Counted from the stretch's first letter, positions 1 to 9,198 are shown. The stretch is 49,946 nt of DNA from Deltaproteobacteria bacterium (GCA_016219005.1 JACRCN010000042.1:1-49946), one strand, 5' to 3'. Numbers and translations are program-made. The notes: generated by a model from the sequence alone, not told the origin.

Positions 1-2928
1 CAGCCCATCAGCACCCTCTCCGGCGGCGAGGCCCAGCGGCTCAAGCTCTCCCGCTACCTGCGGTTCGACGAGGGCAGCGGGAAGCGCAAACTGTTCATTT
101 TCGACGAGCCCACCACCGGCCTGCACTTCGAGGACATCAAAACGCTGCTCGGCTGCCTCCAGCGCCTGGTCGACGCCGGTCACACGGTGCTCGTCATCGA
201 GCACAACATGGACGTGGTCAAGACGGCCGACTGGGTGATCGACCTGGGGCCGGAGGGCGGTGAGGCCGGCGGAGAGGTCGTGGCGGTCGGGCCTCCGGAG
301 CATGTCACCGCCGACGAACGCTCCCACACGGGCCGTTTCCTCAAAGCCTATCTCAACGGAGCGGGCCGCCTTATAACAGCGCCCTCTTCCGGCAACCGGG
401 TGTCCGAACCCGCTGCCGGCTATCATCCCCGGCCGGCGGCGCGCGTGATCGAGCTGAAGGGTGCGCGCGAGCACAACCTCCAGGATCTCAGCCTGACCCT
501 GCCCCACAACGAGCTCGTCGTGCTGACCGGGGTTTCCGGTTCGGGCAAGTCCACCCTGGCCTTCGACATACTTTTCGCCGAGGGCCAGCGCCGGTATCTG
601 GAGAGCCTGGCGCCCTACGTCCGCCAGTACATGAAGGTCCTGGAGCGGCCGGACGTGGACCTCGTGACCGGGCTGGCGCCGACGGTAGCCATCGAGCAGC
701 GCATCAGCCATGCCAGCCGGCGCTCCACCGTGGCCACCCTGACCGAAACCTATCATTTCCTGCGGCTGCTCTACAGCAAGCTCGGCACCCAGCACTGCCC
801 GGGCTGCGGCCGGCCGCTCACCGCCCAGACCCAGGCCGCCATCGTCGAGCAGGTCCGCACCCGTTACGGCCGCCGCCCGGCCAAGGTGCTGGCCCTCAAG
901 GTGCTGGGTCGCAAGGGCTTTCACAAAGAGGTCCTGGAGCGTGCCGTGAAGAAGGGCTTCACCGAGGTGCGCATCGACGGCACGCTCACCCGGCCGACCC
1001 CGGGCATGGCCCTGAGCCGCTACCATGAGCACACCATTGAGTTCGTCACCGGGAGCCTGCCGGCCGGGGACTTGGAGGCCTTCATCGCCCGCAGCCTGGA
1101 AGAGGGCGGCGGCCACATCAGCGTCATCGACGGCCGCGGCCGCGAGGAGGTCTTCAGTCGGCACGGTATCTGTGCGGGTTGCGGCATCGGCCTGGAGCCG
1201 CTCGACCCCCGGCTGTTTTCCTTCAACAGCAAACAGGGCGCCTGCCCGGCGTGCAGCGGGCTTGGAGTAACCATCGCCGACGAGACGGACGAAGAAGCCG
1301 CGGAGTCCCAGGTGTGCCGCACCTGCGGCGGCAGCCGCCTCAAGCCCCAGGCCCTGGCGGTCAAGATCGGCGGTCGTTCCATCTGGGACCTGGTGCAACG
1401 GCCCGCCGCCGAGGTACAGCACCTTGTCCGAGGCCTCAAGTTCCCTGTTCGCCAGAAACCCGTGGCCGCGCCCGTGGTCTCCGAGATCCTGACCCGGTTG
1501 GACCTCCTGAACCAGCTGGGGCTCGGCTACCTGTCGCTCGGCCGCAGCGGCAACACCCTTTCCGGTGGCGAGGCCCAGCGCGTACGCCTGGCCGCCCAGC
1601 TGGGTTCCAACCTGACCGGGGTGTGTTACATTCTGGACGAGCCCACCATCGGGCTGCACCCCCGGGACAATCACGTGCTGGTCGACGCCCTGAAAACCTT
1701 GCGGGATCGCGGCAATACCATCCTGGTCGTCGAACACGACGAGGATACCATCCGGGCCGCCGACACCGTCATCGACCTCGGGCCGGGCGCCGGACGTGAC
1801 GGCGGGAAGGTGGTGGCCGCAGGCTCGCTTGCCGACATCCGGCGCGCACCCGCATCCGTGACCGGTGCCCTGATCGACGGCCACAGCCGTCGAATCACCT
1901 CGCGGCTGCGGCCCTGGCGGGACCAGCCCGCCATCCGCGTGGAGGGAGCGTCCGCCAATAACCTCCGGGGGATCGACGTGGACTTCCCCTTGGGCAGGCT
2001 CATCGCCGTGACCGGTGTTTCCGGTTCGGGCAAATCCACCCTGCTCAAGGAGACCCTCTACAAGGGGCTGAAAAACCGGCTGCTCAACCGTCGCGACCCG
2101 GCCGGGGCGTGCAAGGACCTCGCTGGGTGGAAGGCCGTCGCGCGTGTGCTGGAGGTGGATCACAGCCCCATCGGCCGTACTCCGCGTTCGGTGCCCGCCT
2201 CTTACATCGGCTTCCTGGACGACATCCGCCGGCTGTTTGCCATGACACCCGCCGCCCGCGCGCGCGGCTACAGCCCCGGCCGATTTTCATTCAATGTGTC
2301 CGGCGGCCGCTGCGAGGCCTGCCAGGGCCAGGGCCGCCCCAAGGTGGAAATGAGCTTTTTACCGGACGTCTACGTGCCCTGCGAGGTCTGCGGCGGAGGG
2401 CGTTTCAACCCCGAAACCCTGGAAGTGCTCTACAAGGGCAAGACCATCGCCGATGTGCTCGCCATGACCTTCGCCGAAGCGGTGGTGTTCTTCAGCGCCA
2501 TTCCGCTCATCCGCAAGGCGGTCCAGTTCGTGTGCGACGTGGGGCTGGGCTACCTCGCCCTGGGTCAGCCGAGCCCGACGCTTTCCGGCGGCGAAGCCCA
2601 GCGCATAAAGATAGCCGAGCAGCTGGCCCGGCCCTCGAGCGGCCGCACGCTCTACATCCTGGACGAGCCCACCACCGGGCTGCACCTGGCCGATGTACGG
2701 CGGCTGATCGATGTACTCCAGGCGCTGGTGGACGCCGGCCACACGGTGGCCGTGATCGAACACAACCTGGAGATCATCAAGGAGGCCGACGCCATCATCG
2801 ACCTGGGGCCCGAGGGCGGGGCGGGCGGTGGGCAGTTGGTCGCGGCCGGCTCGCCGAAGGAACTGCTGAATTTCACCCGGGTCTCCCATACGGCAAAGTG
2901 TTTGAAGAGCTACCTGGCGAAAAAGTAA
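1..2928 (+). CDS. uvrA: Tandem (double) UvrA-type excinuclease subunit, 5' end outside window
   Basis: The frame is open from base 1 and no start is visible. The first ~60 codons encode the end of one UvrA unit: ABC signature LSGGEAQR, then Walker [14 protein letters not shown] and the switch His in VIEHN. A second complete UvrA unit follows without a break: Walker [10 protein letters not shown] at about 526-555, a UvrB-interacting/insertion region, CxxC zinc modules (CPGCG, CPACSG, CRTCGGS), [12 protein letters not shown] with [11 protein letters not shown], a second GVSGSGKST at about 2014-2040, zinc module CEACQGQG...CEVCGGG, and the final LSGGEAQR with [10 protein letters not shown]. UvrA scans DNA for bulky lesions and loads UvrB. 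A normal UvrA is ~940 residues; here at least 975 residues are visible and they begin inside an upstream unit, so the protein is probably ~1,800 residues with four ABC cassettes. Such double UvrA paralogues are known in some proteobacteria. They often accompany an ordinary UvrA, so this may be the accessory copy. Confidence 0.93.
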   Translation, partial: QPISTLSGGEAQRLKLSRYLRFDEGSGKRKLFIFDEPTTGLHFEDIKTLLGCLQRLVDAGHTVLVIEHNMDVVKTADWVIDLGPEGGEAGGEVVAVGPPEHVTADERSHTGRFLKAYLNGAGRLITAPSSGNRVSEPAAGYHPRPAARVIELKGAREHNLQDLSLTLPHNELVVLTGVSGSGKSTLAFDILFAEGQRRYLESLAPYVRQYMKVLERPDVDLVTGLAPTVAIEQRISHASRRSTVATLTETYHFLRLLYSKLGTQHCPGCGRPLTAQTQAAIVEQVRTRYGRRPAKVLALKVLGRKGFHKEVLERAVKKGFTEVRIDGTLTRPTPGMALSRYHEHTIEFVTGSLPAGDLEAFIARSLEEGGGHISVIDGRGREEVFSRHGICAGCGIGLEPLDPRLFSFNSKQGACPACSGLGVTIADETDEEAAESQVCRTCGGSRLKPQALAVKIGGRSIWDLVQRPAAEVQHLVRGLKFPVRQKPVAAPVVSEILTRLDLLNQLGLGYLSLGRSGNTLSGGEAQRVRLAAQLGSNLTGVCYILDEPTIGLHPRDNHVLVDALKTLRDRGNTILVVEHDEDTIRAADTVIDLGPGAGRDGGKVVAAGSLADIRRAPASVTGALIDGHSRRITSRLRPWRDQPAIRVEGASANNLRGIDVDFPLGRLIAVTGVSGSGKSTLLKETLYKGLKNRLLNRRDPAGACKDLAGWKAVARVLEVDHSPIGRTPRSVPASYIGFLDDIRRLFAMTPAARARGYSPGRFSFNVSGGRCEACQGQGRPKVEMSFLPDVYVPCEVCGGGRFNPETLEVLYKGKTIADVLAMTFAEAVVFFSAIPLIRKAVQFVCDVGLGYLALGQPSPTLSGGEAQRIKIAEQLARPSSGRTLYILDEPTTGLHLADVRRLIDVLQALVDAGHTVAVIEHNLEIIKEADAIIDLGPEGGAGGGQLVAAGSPKELLNFTRVSHTAKCLKSYLAKK

Positions 2929-2949
2929 CGCGTCGAAAGGGTTGCACCG

Positions 2950-3774
2950 ATGAGATCACTCACGATTGCCGTTGTGCAGTTCTCCCCGCGCTTCGGGCGC
3001 AAGGAGGAAAACCTCCACCGCATGGAAGCGCTGGTGTCCGGGACCCGCGCGGACATCATGGTCTTTCCCGAACTGTGCACCACCGGCTACTTCTTCGCCT
3101 CGCGGGACGAAGTGGCTGCCGTCGCAGAAAAGCCTTCCGGAGTGAGCGTGGAGTTCTTCCGGGTCCTGGCGAAACGCCACGACGCCGTCGTGGTGGCCGG
3201 CTTGGCCGAAGCAGATCAGGGGCGGCTGTTCAACTCCTGCCTCGTCGTGGTCCCCGAGCAGGAGAAAGCTCTCGTCTACCGCAAGACGCATCTCTTCTAT
3301 AAAGAGAAGCAGTGCTTCGATGCCGGGGACACGGGCTTTTTCGTGGTTCACGACGCCGTGCGCGACGTCCGCATCGGCCCCATGGTCTGCTATGACTGGC
3401 GCTTCCCGGAATCCGCGCGGGTGCTGACCCTCCTGGGAGCGGACCTGATCGCCTGCCCCGCCAACCTGGTCACCGAGGCCTGGCATCTCGTCATGCCTGC
3501 CCGCGCAATCGAGAACAAGGTGTATGTGGCCGTCGCCAACCGGGCCGGCACGGAAACGCGCGCGGGCGAGGAACTGGTCTTCAAGGGCAGCTCGGCTATC
3601 TACGATTGGAGCGGTCGGACCCTGCGGCAGGCCCGCCCCCACGGCGACACCGTCATCGTGGCCGAGATCCACCCGGCCGAGACCCGGGACAAGTTCTTCA
3701 ATCCGCTCAATGACGTGCTGCGTGACCGCCGGCCGGAATTCTATGCACCGTTGACCACGATCCGAAAGCCATAG
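2950..3774 (+). CDS. Carbon-nitrogen hydrolase of the nitrilase superfamily
   Basis: The 274-residue protein has the Glu-Lys-Cys catalytic triad of nitrilase-superfamily amidases: Glu in VFPELCTTGYF, Lys in YRKTHLFYKEK and Cys in GPMVCYDWRFPE. Length and single-domain layout fit cytoplasmic omega-amidase or N-carbamoyl/amide hydrolases. The substrate cannot be told from sequence. The start at 2950 is preceded by GAAAGG about ten bases upstream and lies 21 bp after the uvrA stop, so the two may be co-transcribed. No signal peptide is seen. Confidence 0.9.
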   Translation: MRSLTIAVVQFSPRFGRKEENLHRMEALVSGTRADIMVFPELCTTGYFFASRDEVAAVAEKPSGVSVEFFRVLAKRHDAVVVAGLAEADQGRLFNSCLVVVPEQEKALVYRKTHLFYKEKQCFDAGDTGFFVVHDAVRDVRIGPMVCYDWRFPESARVLTLLGADLIACPANLVTEAWHLVMPARAIENKVYVAVANRAGTETRAGEELVFKGSSAIYDWSGRTLRQARPHGDTVIVAEIHPAETRDKFFNPLNDVLRDRRPEFYAPLTTIRKP

Positions 3775-3852
3775 CTGCAGCCGATTAGACGTCGGGATTC
3801 GAATAAGGTTTGCACCAAAACCGGAAATCCGAGCGGCGGACCCGTGCGCCGG

Positions 3853-3881
3853 TTGACAGGATGGGTTTTTGCAGGTATAGT
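3853..3881 (+). promoter_or_regulatory. Sigma-70-type promoter, TTGACA-17-TATAGT
   Basis: A consensus -35 (TTGACA, 3853-3858) is separated by 17 bp from TATAGT (3876-3881). It would start a transcript near 3888 and leave a leader of about 190 nt before the gene at 4077. That leader is pyrimidine-rich and holds a small hairpin, GGCTGA 3961-3966 with TCAGCC 3974-3979. Confidence 0.7.
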
Positions 3882-4076
3882 CCAGTTCAGAATTTCTCTC
3901 GCTTCTTACTTTCCCACTTTTTAACCGACACCGGGTTTTCCAATTCCGACATCCGCCCGGGGCTGACCTCGCATCAGCCGAACCCCTTGCGACGCTTTAT
4001 CGCCGCCTTTTCACACCGGTCTCATTGTCCAGAAAGTTTTCCAATTAACGCCCGTAACCCGCAGGGGGTAAACGTC

Positions 4077-4439
4077 ATGCGCCAGAAATTTTTGATTTCA
4101 CAGGATGGTGCCAACAAGAGGCTCAAAATCAGCGAGTATGCCGCCATCGGCCTAAAAAACAGAAGCGTCGCGCCTGCAGCACAGCGGGAGGAAAAATTTT
4201 CCCTGCTGTGCGAAGAGACCTACGCCGACGCAGTCATTTTGAGATCTATCGCCAGCGGCATCGGTGCCTTGGTGGTGGCGTTGCGCACCTCCAACCTGTT
4301 TCCCATCGAGCGCTACGCCATCAAGATCGCCGAATCCGTCATGGCGTTCTACGATTCCGGCCAAAACGTTGCCGTAGAGCTGCTTTTTGACGATGCCGAC
4401 CTGTTGCTCCAGAAGGAAGCGCTTTTTGAAAACGCCTGA
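4077..4439 (+). CDS. Hypothetical protein, 120 aa
   Basis: The frame is open further upstream, but that part reads through the promoter at 3853-3881 and has no protein-like character. The ATG at 4077 has a GGGGG Shine-Dalgarno at 4064-4068 and begins MRQKFLISQDG. I recognise no family. The protein is mixed charged/hydrophobic, without a signal peptide, and its middle (AVILRSIASGIGALVVALR) could be an amphipathic helix. It has its own promoter and long leader and is followed by the promoter and attenuator of the helicase gene, so it is probably monocistronic. Function unknown. Confidence 0.65.
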   Translation: MRQKFLISQDGANKRLKISEYAAIGLKNRSVAPAAQREEKFSLLCEETYADAVILRSIASGIGALVVALRTSNLFPIERYAIKIAESVMAFYDSGQNVAVELLFDDADLLLQKEALFENA

Positions 4440-4455
4440 TAAACCGGAATATGAA

Positions 4456-4484
4456 TTGACACGACGATGATATTCATGTAGTCT
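4456..4484 (+). promoter_or_regulatory. Candidate promoter for the DEAD-box helicase, TTGACA-17-TAGTCT
   Basis: A perfect -35 (TTGACA, 4456-4461) lies 17 bp before TAGTCT (4479-4484), a weak -10. Transcription would begin near 4491, giving a leader of ~210 nt that contains the terminator structure at 4549-4587. Confidence 0.5.
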
Positions 4485-4522
4485 GGTTTTCAGTCAGCGG
4501 TTGTAGATTTTCTTTTGAAATT

Positions 4523-4587
4523 AAAAATCCTGTAAGTTTTGAATCAGAAGCCCATGGGATTTTTCGCCGAATCCCAGGGGCTTTTTT
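4523..4587 (+). terminator. Intrinsic terminator with overlapping antiterminator in the helicase leader
   Basis: Terminator: AGCCC (4549-4553) plus TGGGATT (4555-4561) pairs with AATCCCA (4570-4576) plus GGGCT (4578-4582), with one mismatch and then six T (4582-4587). Competing helix: AAAAATCC (4523-4530) is the exact complement of GGATTTTT (4557-4564), and it extends by two G-U pairs and one A-U pair. That helix would destroy the 5' arm of the terminator. The terminator lies after the candidate promoter, so it can act as an attenuator of the helicase or end a short ~95 nt RNA. It could also simply end the upstream gene. Confidence 0.7.
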
Positions 4588-4704
4588 GTTATGCGGAGGC
4601 CTAATCGTGCGGAACATATAAATCGCAGCGGAAGATAAGCAAAAGTTAATTTTCAACATCAACAAACTAACCTCAACAATAATAGATAAAGGAATTCCAT
4701 ACAG

Positions 4705-5988
4705 ATGAGTTTCGAGAGATTCAATTTAGATCCTAAAATAATGAGCGGGGTGCGTGCGCTCGGCTACACATCGCCGACGCCGATCCAACTGGATTCGATT
4801 CCGCCCATCATGAAGGGCAACGATGTCATGGGTCTTGCCCAGACCGGGACGGGAAAAACCGCCGCCTTCGTGTTGCCGATCCTGCAGCGCCTCCTGCCGG
4901 GAGCCCGCGGGCGTGTCCGGGCCCTGGTCATCGCTCCCACGCGCGAGCTGACGGAGCAGACCAACAAGGCCATCGGCCAGCTAGGGCGGAAAACCGGGCT
5001 CGCCTGCGTCAGCGTTTATGGCGGGGTCAGCATGCAAACCCAGGTCAATGCCTTGCGCCGAGGCGCCGATATCGTCTGCGCCTGCCCCGGTCGCCTGCTG
5101 GATCATGTCCGGCGGGGGACGATCAACCTGTCCAAAGTCGAAGTGCTGGTACTGGATGAGGCCGACCACATGTTCGACATGGGGTTTCTGCCGGACATCC
5201 GGGCCATATTGAAGCACCTGCCGGCCGGCCGCCAGACGCTGTTGTTCTCGGCCACGATGCCGGCGGAGATCAACACCCTGGCCCGGGACATCCTGCATGC
5301 TCCCGTCCGGGTGCAGATCGGCCACACGGCCCCGGCCGCGACGGTGTCCCACACGTTTTACCCGGTGGCGATGACATCCAAAAACGCGCTGCTGCAGAAT
5401 ATTCTGGACACCACTGAAACCGGGCTGGTACTCGTCTTCACGCGCACCAAACAGCGTTCGAAGCGGGTTGCGCAGCACCTCGAGGCATCGGGGTATAATG
5501 CGGCCGCCCTCCATGGCAACCTGTCTCAGAGCAACCGCCAGAAGGCGATCCAGGGCTTTCGCGACGGTCGCTTCAAGATCCTGGTGGCGACAGACATCGC
5601 CGCCCGCGGCATCGATGTCTGCGGGGTCTCGCATGTGATCAATTATGACATTCCCGCAACCGCCGATGCCTACACTCACCGCATCGGCCGCACCGGCCGC
5701 GCCTGTGCAACCGGAGATGCGATCACGTTTGTCAGCGGTGAAGACCGGGGTCTCGTGAGCCAGATCGCACGGATTCTCGGCAGTAAACTGAAATATGGCG
5801 CCGCCAAGGGGTTTGGCAGCGCCCCGGATGGGCCTGGGCGTCCCGCCTCCAGCGGCCGGCTTGCGAGCCCGCACACCGGAATACCTTCCGACCCGACACC
5901 CAAACCGCGTTCGCGGCCGGCGTCCCGATACCGACCCGTGGGCGTCTCTCAGCAACGCTCGTTTCGCCGGTCGTCGAAAACCGTTTGA
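4705..5988 (+). CDS. rhlE: DEAD-box ATP-dependent RNA helicase, RhlE type
   Basis: The 427-residue protein has all DEAD-box motifs in order: Q motif (FNLDPKIMSGVRALGYTSPT...IQ), motif I AQTGTGKT, Ia PTRELTEQ, II DEAD (LVLDEADHMFD), III SAT, then VFTRTK, ARGID and HRIGRTGRA in the second RecA lobe. The C-terminal ~60 residues are basic and Pro/Ser/Arg-rich (ending FRRSSKTV), as in RhlE proteins, and probably bind RNA loosely. It would unwind structured RNA in ribosome assembly or decay. AAAGGAA lies ~12 bases before the ATG. Its neighbour is a cold-shock gene, and both have structured leaders, which suggests low-temperature expression. RhlE rather than DeaD is judged from length and the lack of an RRM-like DbpA/CsdA C-terminus. 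Confidence 0.93.
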   Translation: MSFERFNLDPKIMSGVRALGYTSPTPIQLDSIPPIMKGNDVMGLAQTGTGKTAAFVLPILQRLLPGARGRVRALVIAPTRELTEQTNKAIGQLGRKTGLACVSVYGGVSMQTQVNALRRGADIVCACPGRLLDHVRRGTINLSKVEVLVLDEADHMFDMGFLPDIRAILKHLPAGRQTLLFSATMPAEINTLARDILHAPVRVQIGHTAPAATVSHTFYPVAMTSKNALLQNILDTTETGLVLVFTRTKQRSKRVAQHLEASGYNAAALHGNLSQSNRQKAIQGFRDGRFKILVATDIAARGIDVCGVSHVINYDIPATADAYTHRIGRTGRACATGDAITFVSGEDRGLVSQIARILGSKLKYGAAKGFGSAPDGPGRPASSGRLASPHTGIPSDPTPKPRSRPASRYRPVGVSQQRSFRRSSKTV

Positions 5989-6031
5989 TTCCGACAGCCC
6001 GCGGCCTCAAGGGTCTGCGGGCAATAACATT

Positions 6032-6060
6032 TTGACAAATCGATCCAGAAACCTTAGGGT
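6032..6060 (+). promoter_or_regulatory. Candidate promoter of the cold-shock gene, TTGACA-17-TAGGGT
   Basis: TTGACA at 6032-6037 is followed after 17 bp by TAGGGT (6055-6060), a poor -10. An A/T-rich TATAAAATAAT follows at 6064-6074 and could serve instead, without a matching -35. Either start leaves a leader of 125-140 nt, like the long leaders of cspA-type genes. Confidence 0.4.
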
Positions 6061-6088
6061 GGTTATAAAATAATATGAAAGCCACTCG

Positions 6089-6195
6089 TTTGTGCATTTC
6101 TCCGGAATTTATTTTGGGGGTCACGCTGGGTGATTCCAGCCTGTCCCCCTCCCAAATGACCTCCTGAGCTTTTGCACAAGGCATCTCGAAAGGAG
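6089..6195 (+). promoter_or_regulatory. Structured cold-shock mRNA leader with sequestered ribosome-binding site
   Basis: Three helices can be drawn. P1: TTTGTGCA (6089-6096) with TGCACAAG (6173-6180), seven Watson-Crick pairs and one G-U. P2, inside P1: GGGGG (6116-6120) with CCCCC (6145-6149), capped by GCTGG (6125-6129) with CCAGC (6136-6140). P3: CTCCTGAG (6161-6168) with CTC (6185-6187) and the Shine-Dalgarno AGGAG (6191-6195), with a 3 nt bulge. The loop of P3 contains the 3' strand of P1. P1 formation could therefore open or remodel the hairpin that hides the ribosome-binding site, a layout expected of a thermosensor. Confidence 0.5.
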
Positions 6196-6202
6196 AGATT
6201 TC

Positions 6203-6412
6203 ATGGCAGAAGGTCGCATCAAATGGTACAACCCGAAAAAGGGTTATGGGTTCATCACCTCAGAAGAGGTCGGCGAAATTTTCGTGCACAACTCCGGCAT
6301 CAAAGAGTTTGGTTTTTTCGGGTTTCAGGAAGATGACAAGGTCACCTTTGAAATAAGGGAAACCCAAAGAGGCAAACAGGCCGTCAACGTCAAGCCGCTC
6401 AAGTCATATTGA
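6203..6412 (+). CDS. Cold-shock domain protein (CspA family), 69 aa
   Basis: A single cold-shock domain with RNP1 KGYGFI and RNP2 EIFVHNS on a five-stranded OB-fold pattern; length is typical of the family. The usual HFS of RNP2 is HNS here, and GRIKWYNPKKGYGFI differs slightly from the common VKWFNxxKGFGFI, so RNA/ssDNA binding is expected but with altered aromatic contacts. It acts as an RNA chaperone. The start has a strong AAAGGAGAG. It stands alone between the helicase and the Lon-like gene and has its own structured leader. Confidence 0.93.
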   Translation: MAEGRIKWYNPKKGYGFITSEEVGEIFVHNSGIKEFGFFGFQEDDKVTFEIRETQRGKQAVNVKPLKSY

Positions 6413-6421
6413 GGGGTTGCG

Positions 6422-6449
6422 AAGCCGGATGATGCCTGTCCGGATTTTT
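6422..6449 (+). terminator. Probable terminator of the cold-shock gene
   Basis: CCGGA (6425-6429) pairs with TCCGG (6439-6443), with two flanking A-T pairs beyond a mismatch, followed by ATTTTT (6444-6449). The stem is short, so efficiency is uncertain. Confidence 0.45.
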
Positions 6450-6623
6450 CTGAACCGCTCGAATCCCTGCCCCGCAGGCCTGGAAGCGCCGGTGGCCAGA
6501 CCGACGCTTTCCGTCTATTCGACCATGCCGCCACCATACCCGCCCGGCTTGTCATAGCCATATGTTTAGGCTAAGTTTGTCTTTCGATTCCCGATCCCCC
6601 AACCCATGCGTCAGGAGCCTGCC

Positions 6624-9032
6624 ATGGCCAAGCGATTGGAACTCCAACCTTCCGAGCTGCGGCGTGCCTGCAACCCTACTGTCTTTGCCTTCAAGGACAC
6701 CTCCGCGCTGGAGCCTCTCGATGTAGTCATCGGCCAGGAACGAGCCGTGCAGGCGATCGAGTTCGGCCTGAATATGAAAAGCCCCGGCTACAACATATTC
6801 GTCACCGGGGCGGAGGGTACCGGCAAATCCACGATCGTCCGGGACCTCGCCGCGAAACATGCCAAAACCCAGCCCGTTCCGGACGACTGGTGCCTGGTGA
6901 ACAATTTCAAGGACGAGTTCCGCCCGCTGGCGATCGCACTGCCCCCGGGGCGCGGGATTTCGTTCTCCAAGAAGATCAACCGACTGATCAACGACCTGAA
7001 AAAAGATCTTCCCAAGGCCTTCGAGCATGAGGCTTACCTCAAGAAACTCTCCGGGATCAAGGCCCGGATAGCCGCCCGGCAGAACACCGTCTTCCAGAAG
7101 GTCGAACGCTTTGCGGCAGAGCGCAGCCTTCATATCGACGCCTCTCAGAAGGACTACCCGGTGGTGCCGATCGTCGACGGCAAGATTCTTCCCGCTGACG
7201 ACTATCAAAGACTCCCCGCCGACCAGAAGGCGCAGATCGATGAAAACGTCCGCCAGATCCAGGCGGAGATCGAACAGTCCGGCCGCAAGATTGAAAAACT
7301 CAACCAGCAGCTCCACGCCGACATCGAGCGCCTGATGAACGATGTGGCCATGGAACTTATCGACCGGCGCCTCGACCCCCTTCGCCAGGATTTCAGGGGT
7401 CGGGCGGACGTGCTCAACCACCTCGCCGCCCTGCAGGCGGACATCGTCGAGAACTTCAATATCTTCATCCCGGGCGAGAAGGACGAAGCGGGCGTGCCGG
7501 CGGAATGGCTTCCGCCCCCAAAGTCGCCCTTCCAGAAGTACCAGGTCAACGTGCTGGTGCACCGTGACCTGATGAAAGGGGCGCCCGTCATTTTCGAAAC
7601 CAACCCCACTTACTCCAATGTCTTCGGACGCATCGAAAAACGGGCCTACATGAGCACGGTCAGCACCGACTTCACACTGGTGGCGGCCGGATCGCTCCTC
7701 ACCGCCAACGGCGGCTACCTGATCATGGAGATCGACGCGCTCTTGATGCACCCCTATGTGTGGGAGGCCCTCAAGCGTGCGCTCCAGACCAAGAGCCTGC
7801 CGATCGAGGACATCCCCGATGAGTCCGGGGCGGGCACGACCTCCCTGCGGCCCCAACCGATCCCGCTGGAGGTCAAGGTCATGCTGCTGGGAAGCTATGA
7901 GGCCTTCGAGATCCTCCAGAACTACGACCCCAAGTTCAACAAGATATTCAAGGTGCGGGCCGACTTCGACCAGGAGGTGGAGCGGACGGCCGAGACGATC
8001 CAGCTCTACGCGCAGTTTCTCGCCCGCGTCTGCCGCGAGGAGAAGCTCCTGCCGTTCACCCCGCGGGGCGTGGCCGCCATCGTTGAGTTTGGGGAGAAAT
8101 ACGTTTCCGACCAGAACAAGCTTTCCATCCGCTTCGGCCCCCTGTTGGGCGTACTGAAGGAAGCCGACTACTGGGCGCGTCGCCTGCGGGCCCGCGTCGT
8201 ATCCGAAAAGCACGTGATCCGGGCCTTTCAGGAACACCGCTTTCGCTACAGCCTGTACGAACAGAAGATCCACGAATCCTACCGCGACGGCACCATCATG
8301 ATCGATGTCGCCCACGCCGTGGTCGGCCAGATCAACGGGCTGGCGGTCTACCAGATCGGCGACTTCTCCTTCGGCCGTCCGGTGCGCATCACGGCCGAAA
8401 CGTTCATGGGCAAGCCGGGAGTGATCAACATCGAGCGCGAAGCGAAGCTGAGCGGCCATACCCACGACAAGGGGGTTCTCATCCTCTCCGGGTACCTGGG
8501 TCGGGTTTTCGCCCAGAATTATCCGCTCAGCCTGTCGATCAGCATCACCTTCGAGCAGAGCTATGGCGACATCGACGGCGACAGCGCCTCCTCCACCGAG
8601 CTTTACGCTGTTCTCTCCAGCCTGGCGGACGTTCCCATCCGGCAGGGCATCGCGGTCACCGGCTCGGTCAACCAGAAGGGCCAGATCCAGGCCATCGGCG
8701 GCGTCAACCAGAAGGTCGAGGGGTTTTTCGAGGTGTGCATTGAAAGGGGATTGACCGGTGCGCAGGGAGTCATCGTCCCTGCAGCCAACGTTCAGAACCT
8801 CATGCTCCGCAAAGAGGTCATCGATGCCGTCAAACAGAGAAAATACCACGTCTACCGGGTGTCCACCGTCGAAGAAGGCATCGAGATCCTGACCGGCATG
8901 CGCGCCGGCCGTCCCGACAAGCATGGGAACTTCCCGGAAAATACCGTGTACGGCCGGATTCAGAAGAAGCTGGAAAAATACCTTGAGCGCTCTTTTCGCA
9001 TGAAGCAAGCATTCGGGCCGCCCGAGGAATAA
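6624..9032 (+). CDS. Lon-family ATP-dependent protease (LonB/LonC-like, YcbZ type)
   Basis: The ATG at 6624 is preferred to one at 6606 because AGGAG lies at 6613-6617. The 802-residue protein has an ATP-binding segment with Walker A GAEGTGKST near residue 65, a long helical coiled-coil insertion (about 120-240), an AAA+ core, and a C-terminal Lon proteolytic domain. The Ser-Lys dyad is visible: Ser654 in GDSASS and Lys697 in VNQKVEG, 43 residues apart as in Lon. Unlike LonA it lacks the N-terminal LAN substrate domain. There is no transmembrane segment, so it is cytoplasmic. It degrades unfolded or specific substrates and fits the stress genes around it. An equally long open frame on the other strand is a codon-bias shadow. 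Confidence 0.93.
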   Translation: MAKRLELQPSELRRACNPTVFAFKDTSALEPLDVVIGQERAVQAIEFGLNMKSPGYNIFVTGAEGTGKSTIVRDLAAKHAKTQPVPDDWCLVNNFKDEFRPLAIALPPGRGISFSKKINRLINDLKKDLPKAFEHEAYLKKLSGIKARIAARQNTVFQKVERFAAERSLHIDASQKDYPVVPIVDGKILPADDYQRLPADQKAQIDENVRQIQAEIEQSGRKIEKLNQQLHADIERLMNDVAMELIDRRLDPLRQDFRGRADVLNHLAALQADIVENFNIFIPGEKDEAGVPAEWLPPPKSPFQKYQVNVLVHRDLMKGAPVIFETNPTYSNVFGRIEKRAYMSTVSTDFTLVAAGSLLTANGGYLIMEIDALLMHPYVWEALKRALQTKSLPIEDIPDESGAGTTSLRPQPIPLEVKVMLLGSYEAFEILQNYDPKFNKIFKVRADFDQEVERTAETIQLYAQFLARVCREEKLLPFTPRGVAAIVEFGEKYVSDQNKLSIRFGPLLGVLKEADYWARRLRARVVSEKHVIRAFQEHRFRYSLYEQKIHESYRDGTIMIDVAHAVVGQINGLAVYQIGDFSFGRPVRITAETFMGKPGVINIEREAKLSGHTHDKGVLILSGYLGRVFAQNYPLSLSISITFEQSYGDIDGDSASSTELYAVLSSLADVPIRQGIAVTGSVNQKGQIQAIGGVNQKVEGFFEVCIERGLTGAQGVIVPAANVQNLMLRKEVIDAVKQRKYHVYRVSTVEEGIEILTGMRAGRPDKHGNFPENTVYGRIQKKLEKYLERSFRMKQAFGPPEE

Positions 9033-9131
9033 ATGCCCATCCCGCGGCCCGGGTGCTTCCACCTTGTCAGCTCCACCCGGAATGGTATCATCTTCATCGA
9101 CCTCTGGCGATGGCCGATGCGGGCGACCAAC

Positions 9132-9160
9132 TTGCTATTTGACGGCCGGCACAGTAAAAA
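9132..9160 (+). promoter_or_regulatory. Candidate promoter for asnS-hslO, TTGCTA-17-TAAAAA
   Basis: TTGCTA (9132-9137) and TAAAAA (9155-9160) are separated by 17 bp, about 35 bp before the asnS start. Each hexamer matches four or five of six consensus bases. Confidence 0.45.
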
Positions 9161-9198
9161 GAGCTCCCAATCAAACAACCACCCGGGGGGTCGAACGC

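Noticed and set aside
6552-9062. 836-codon open frame on the minus strand opposite the Lon-family gene
   Set aside because: It mirrors the Lon gene, has no ribosome-binding site, and reads as a codon-bias shadow: GC-rich third positions remove stops from the antisense frame.
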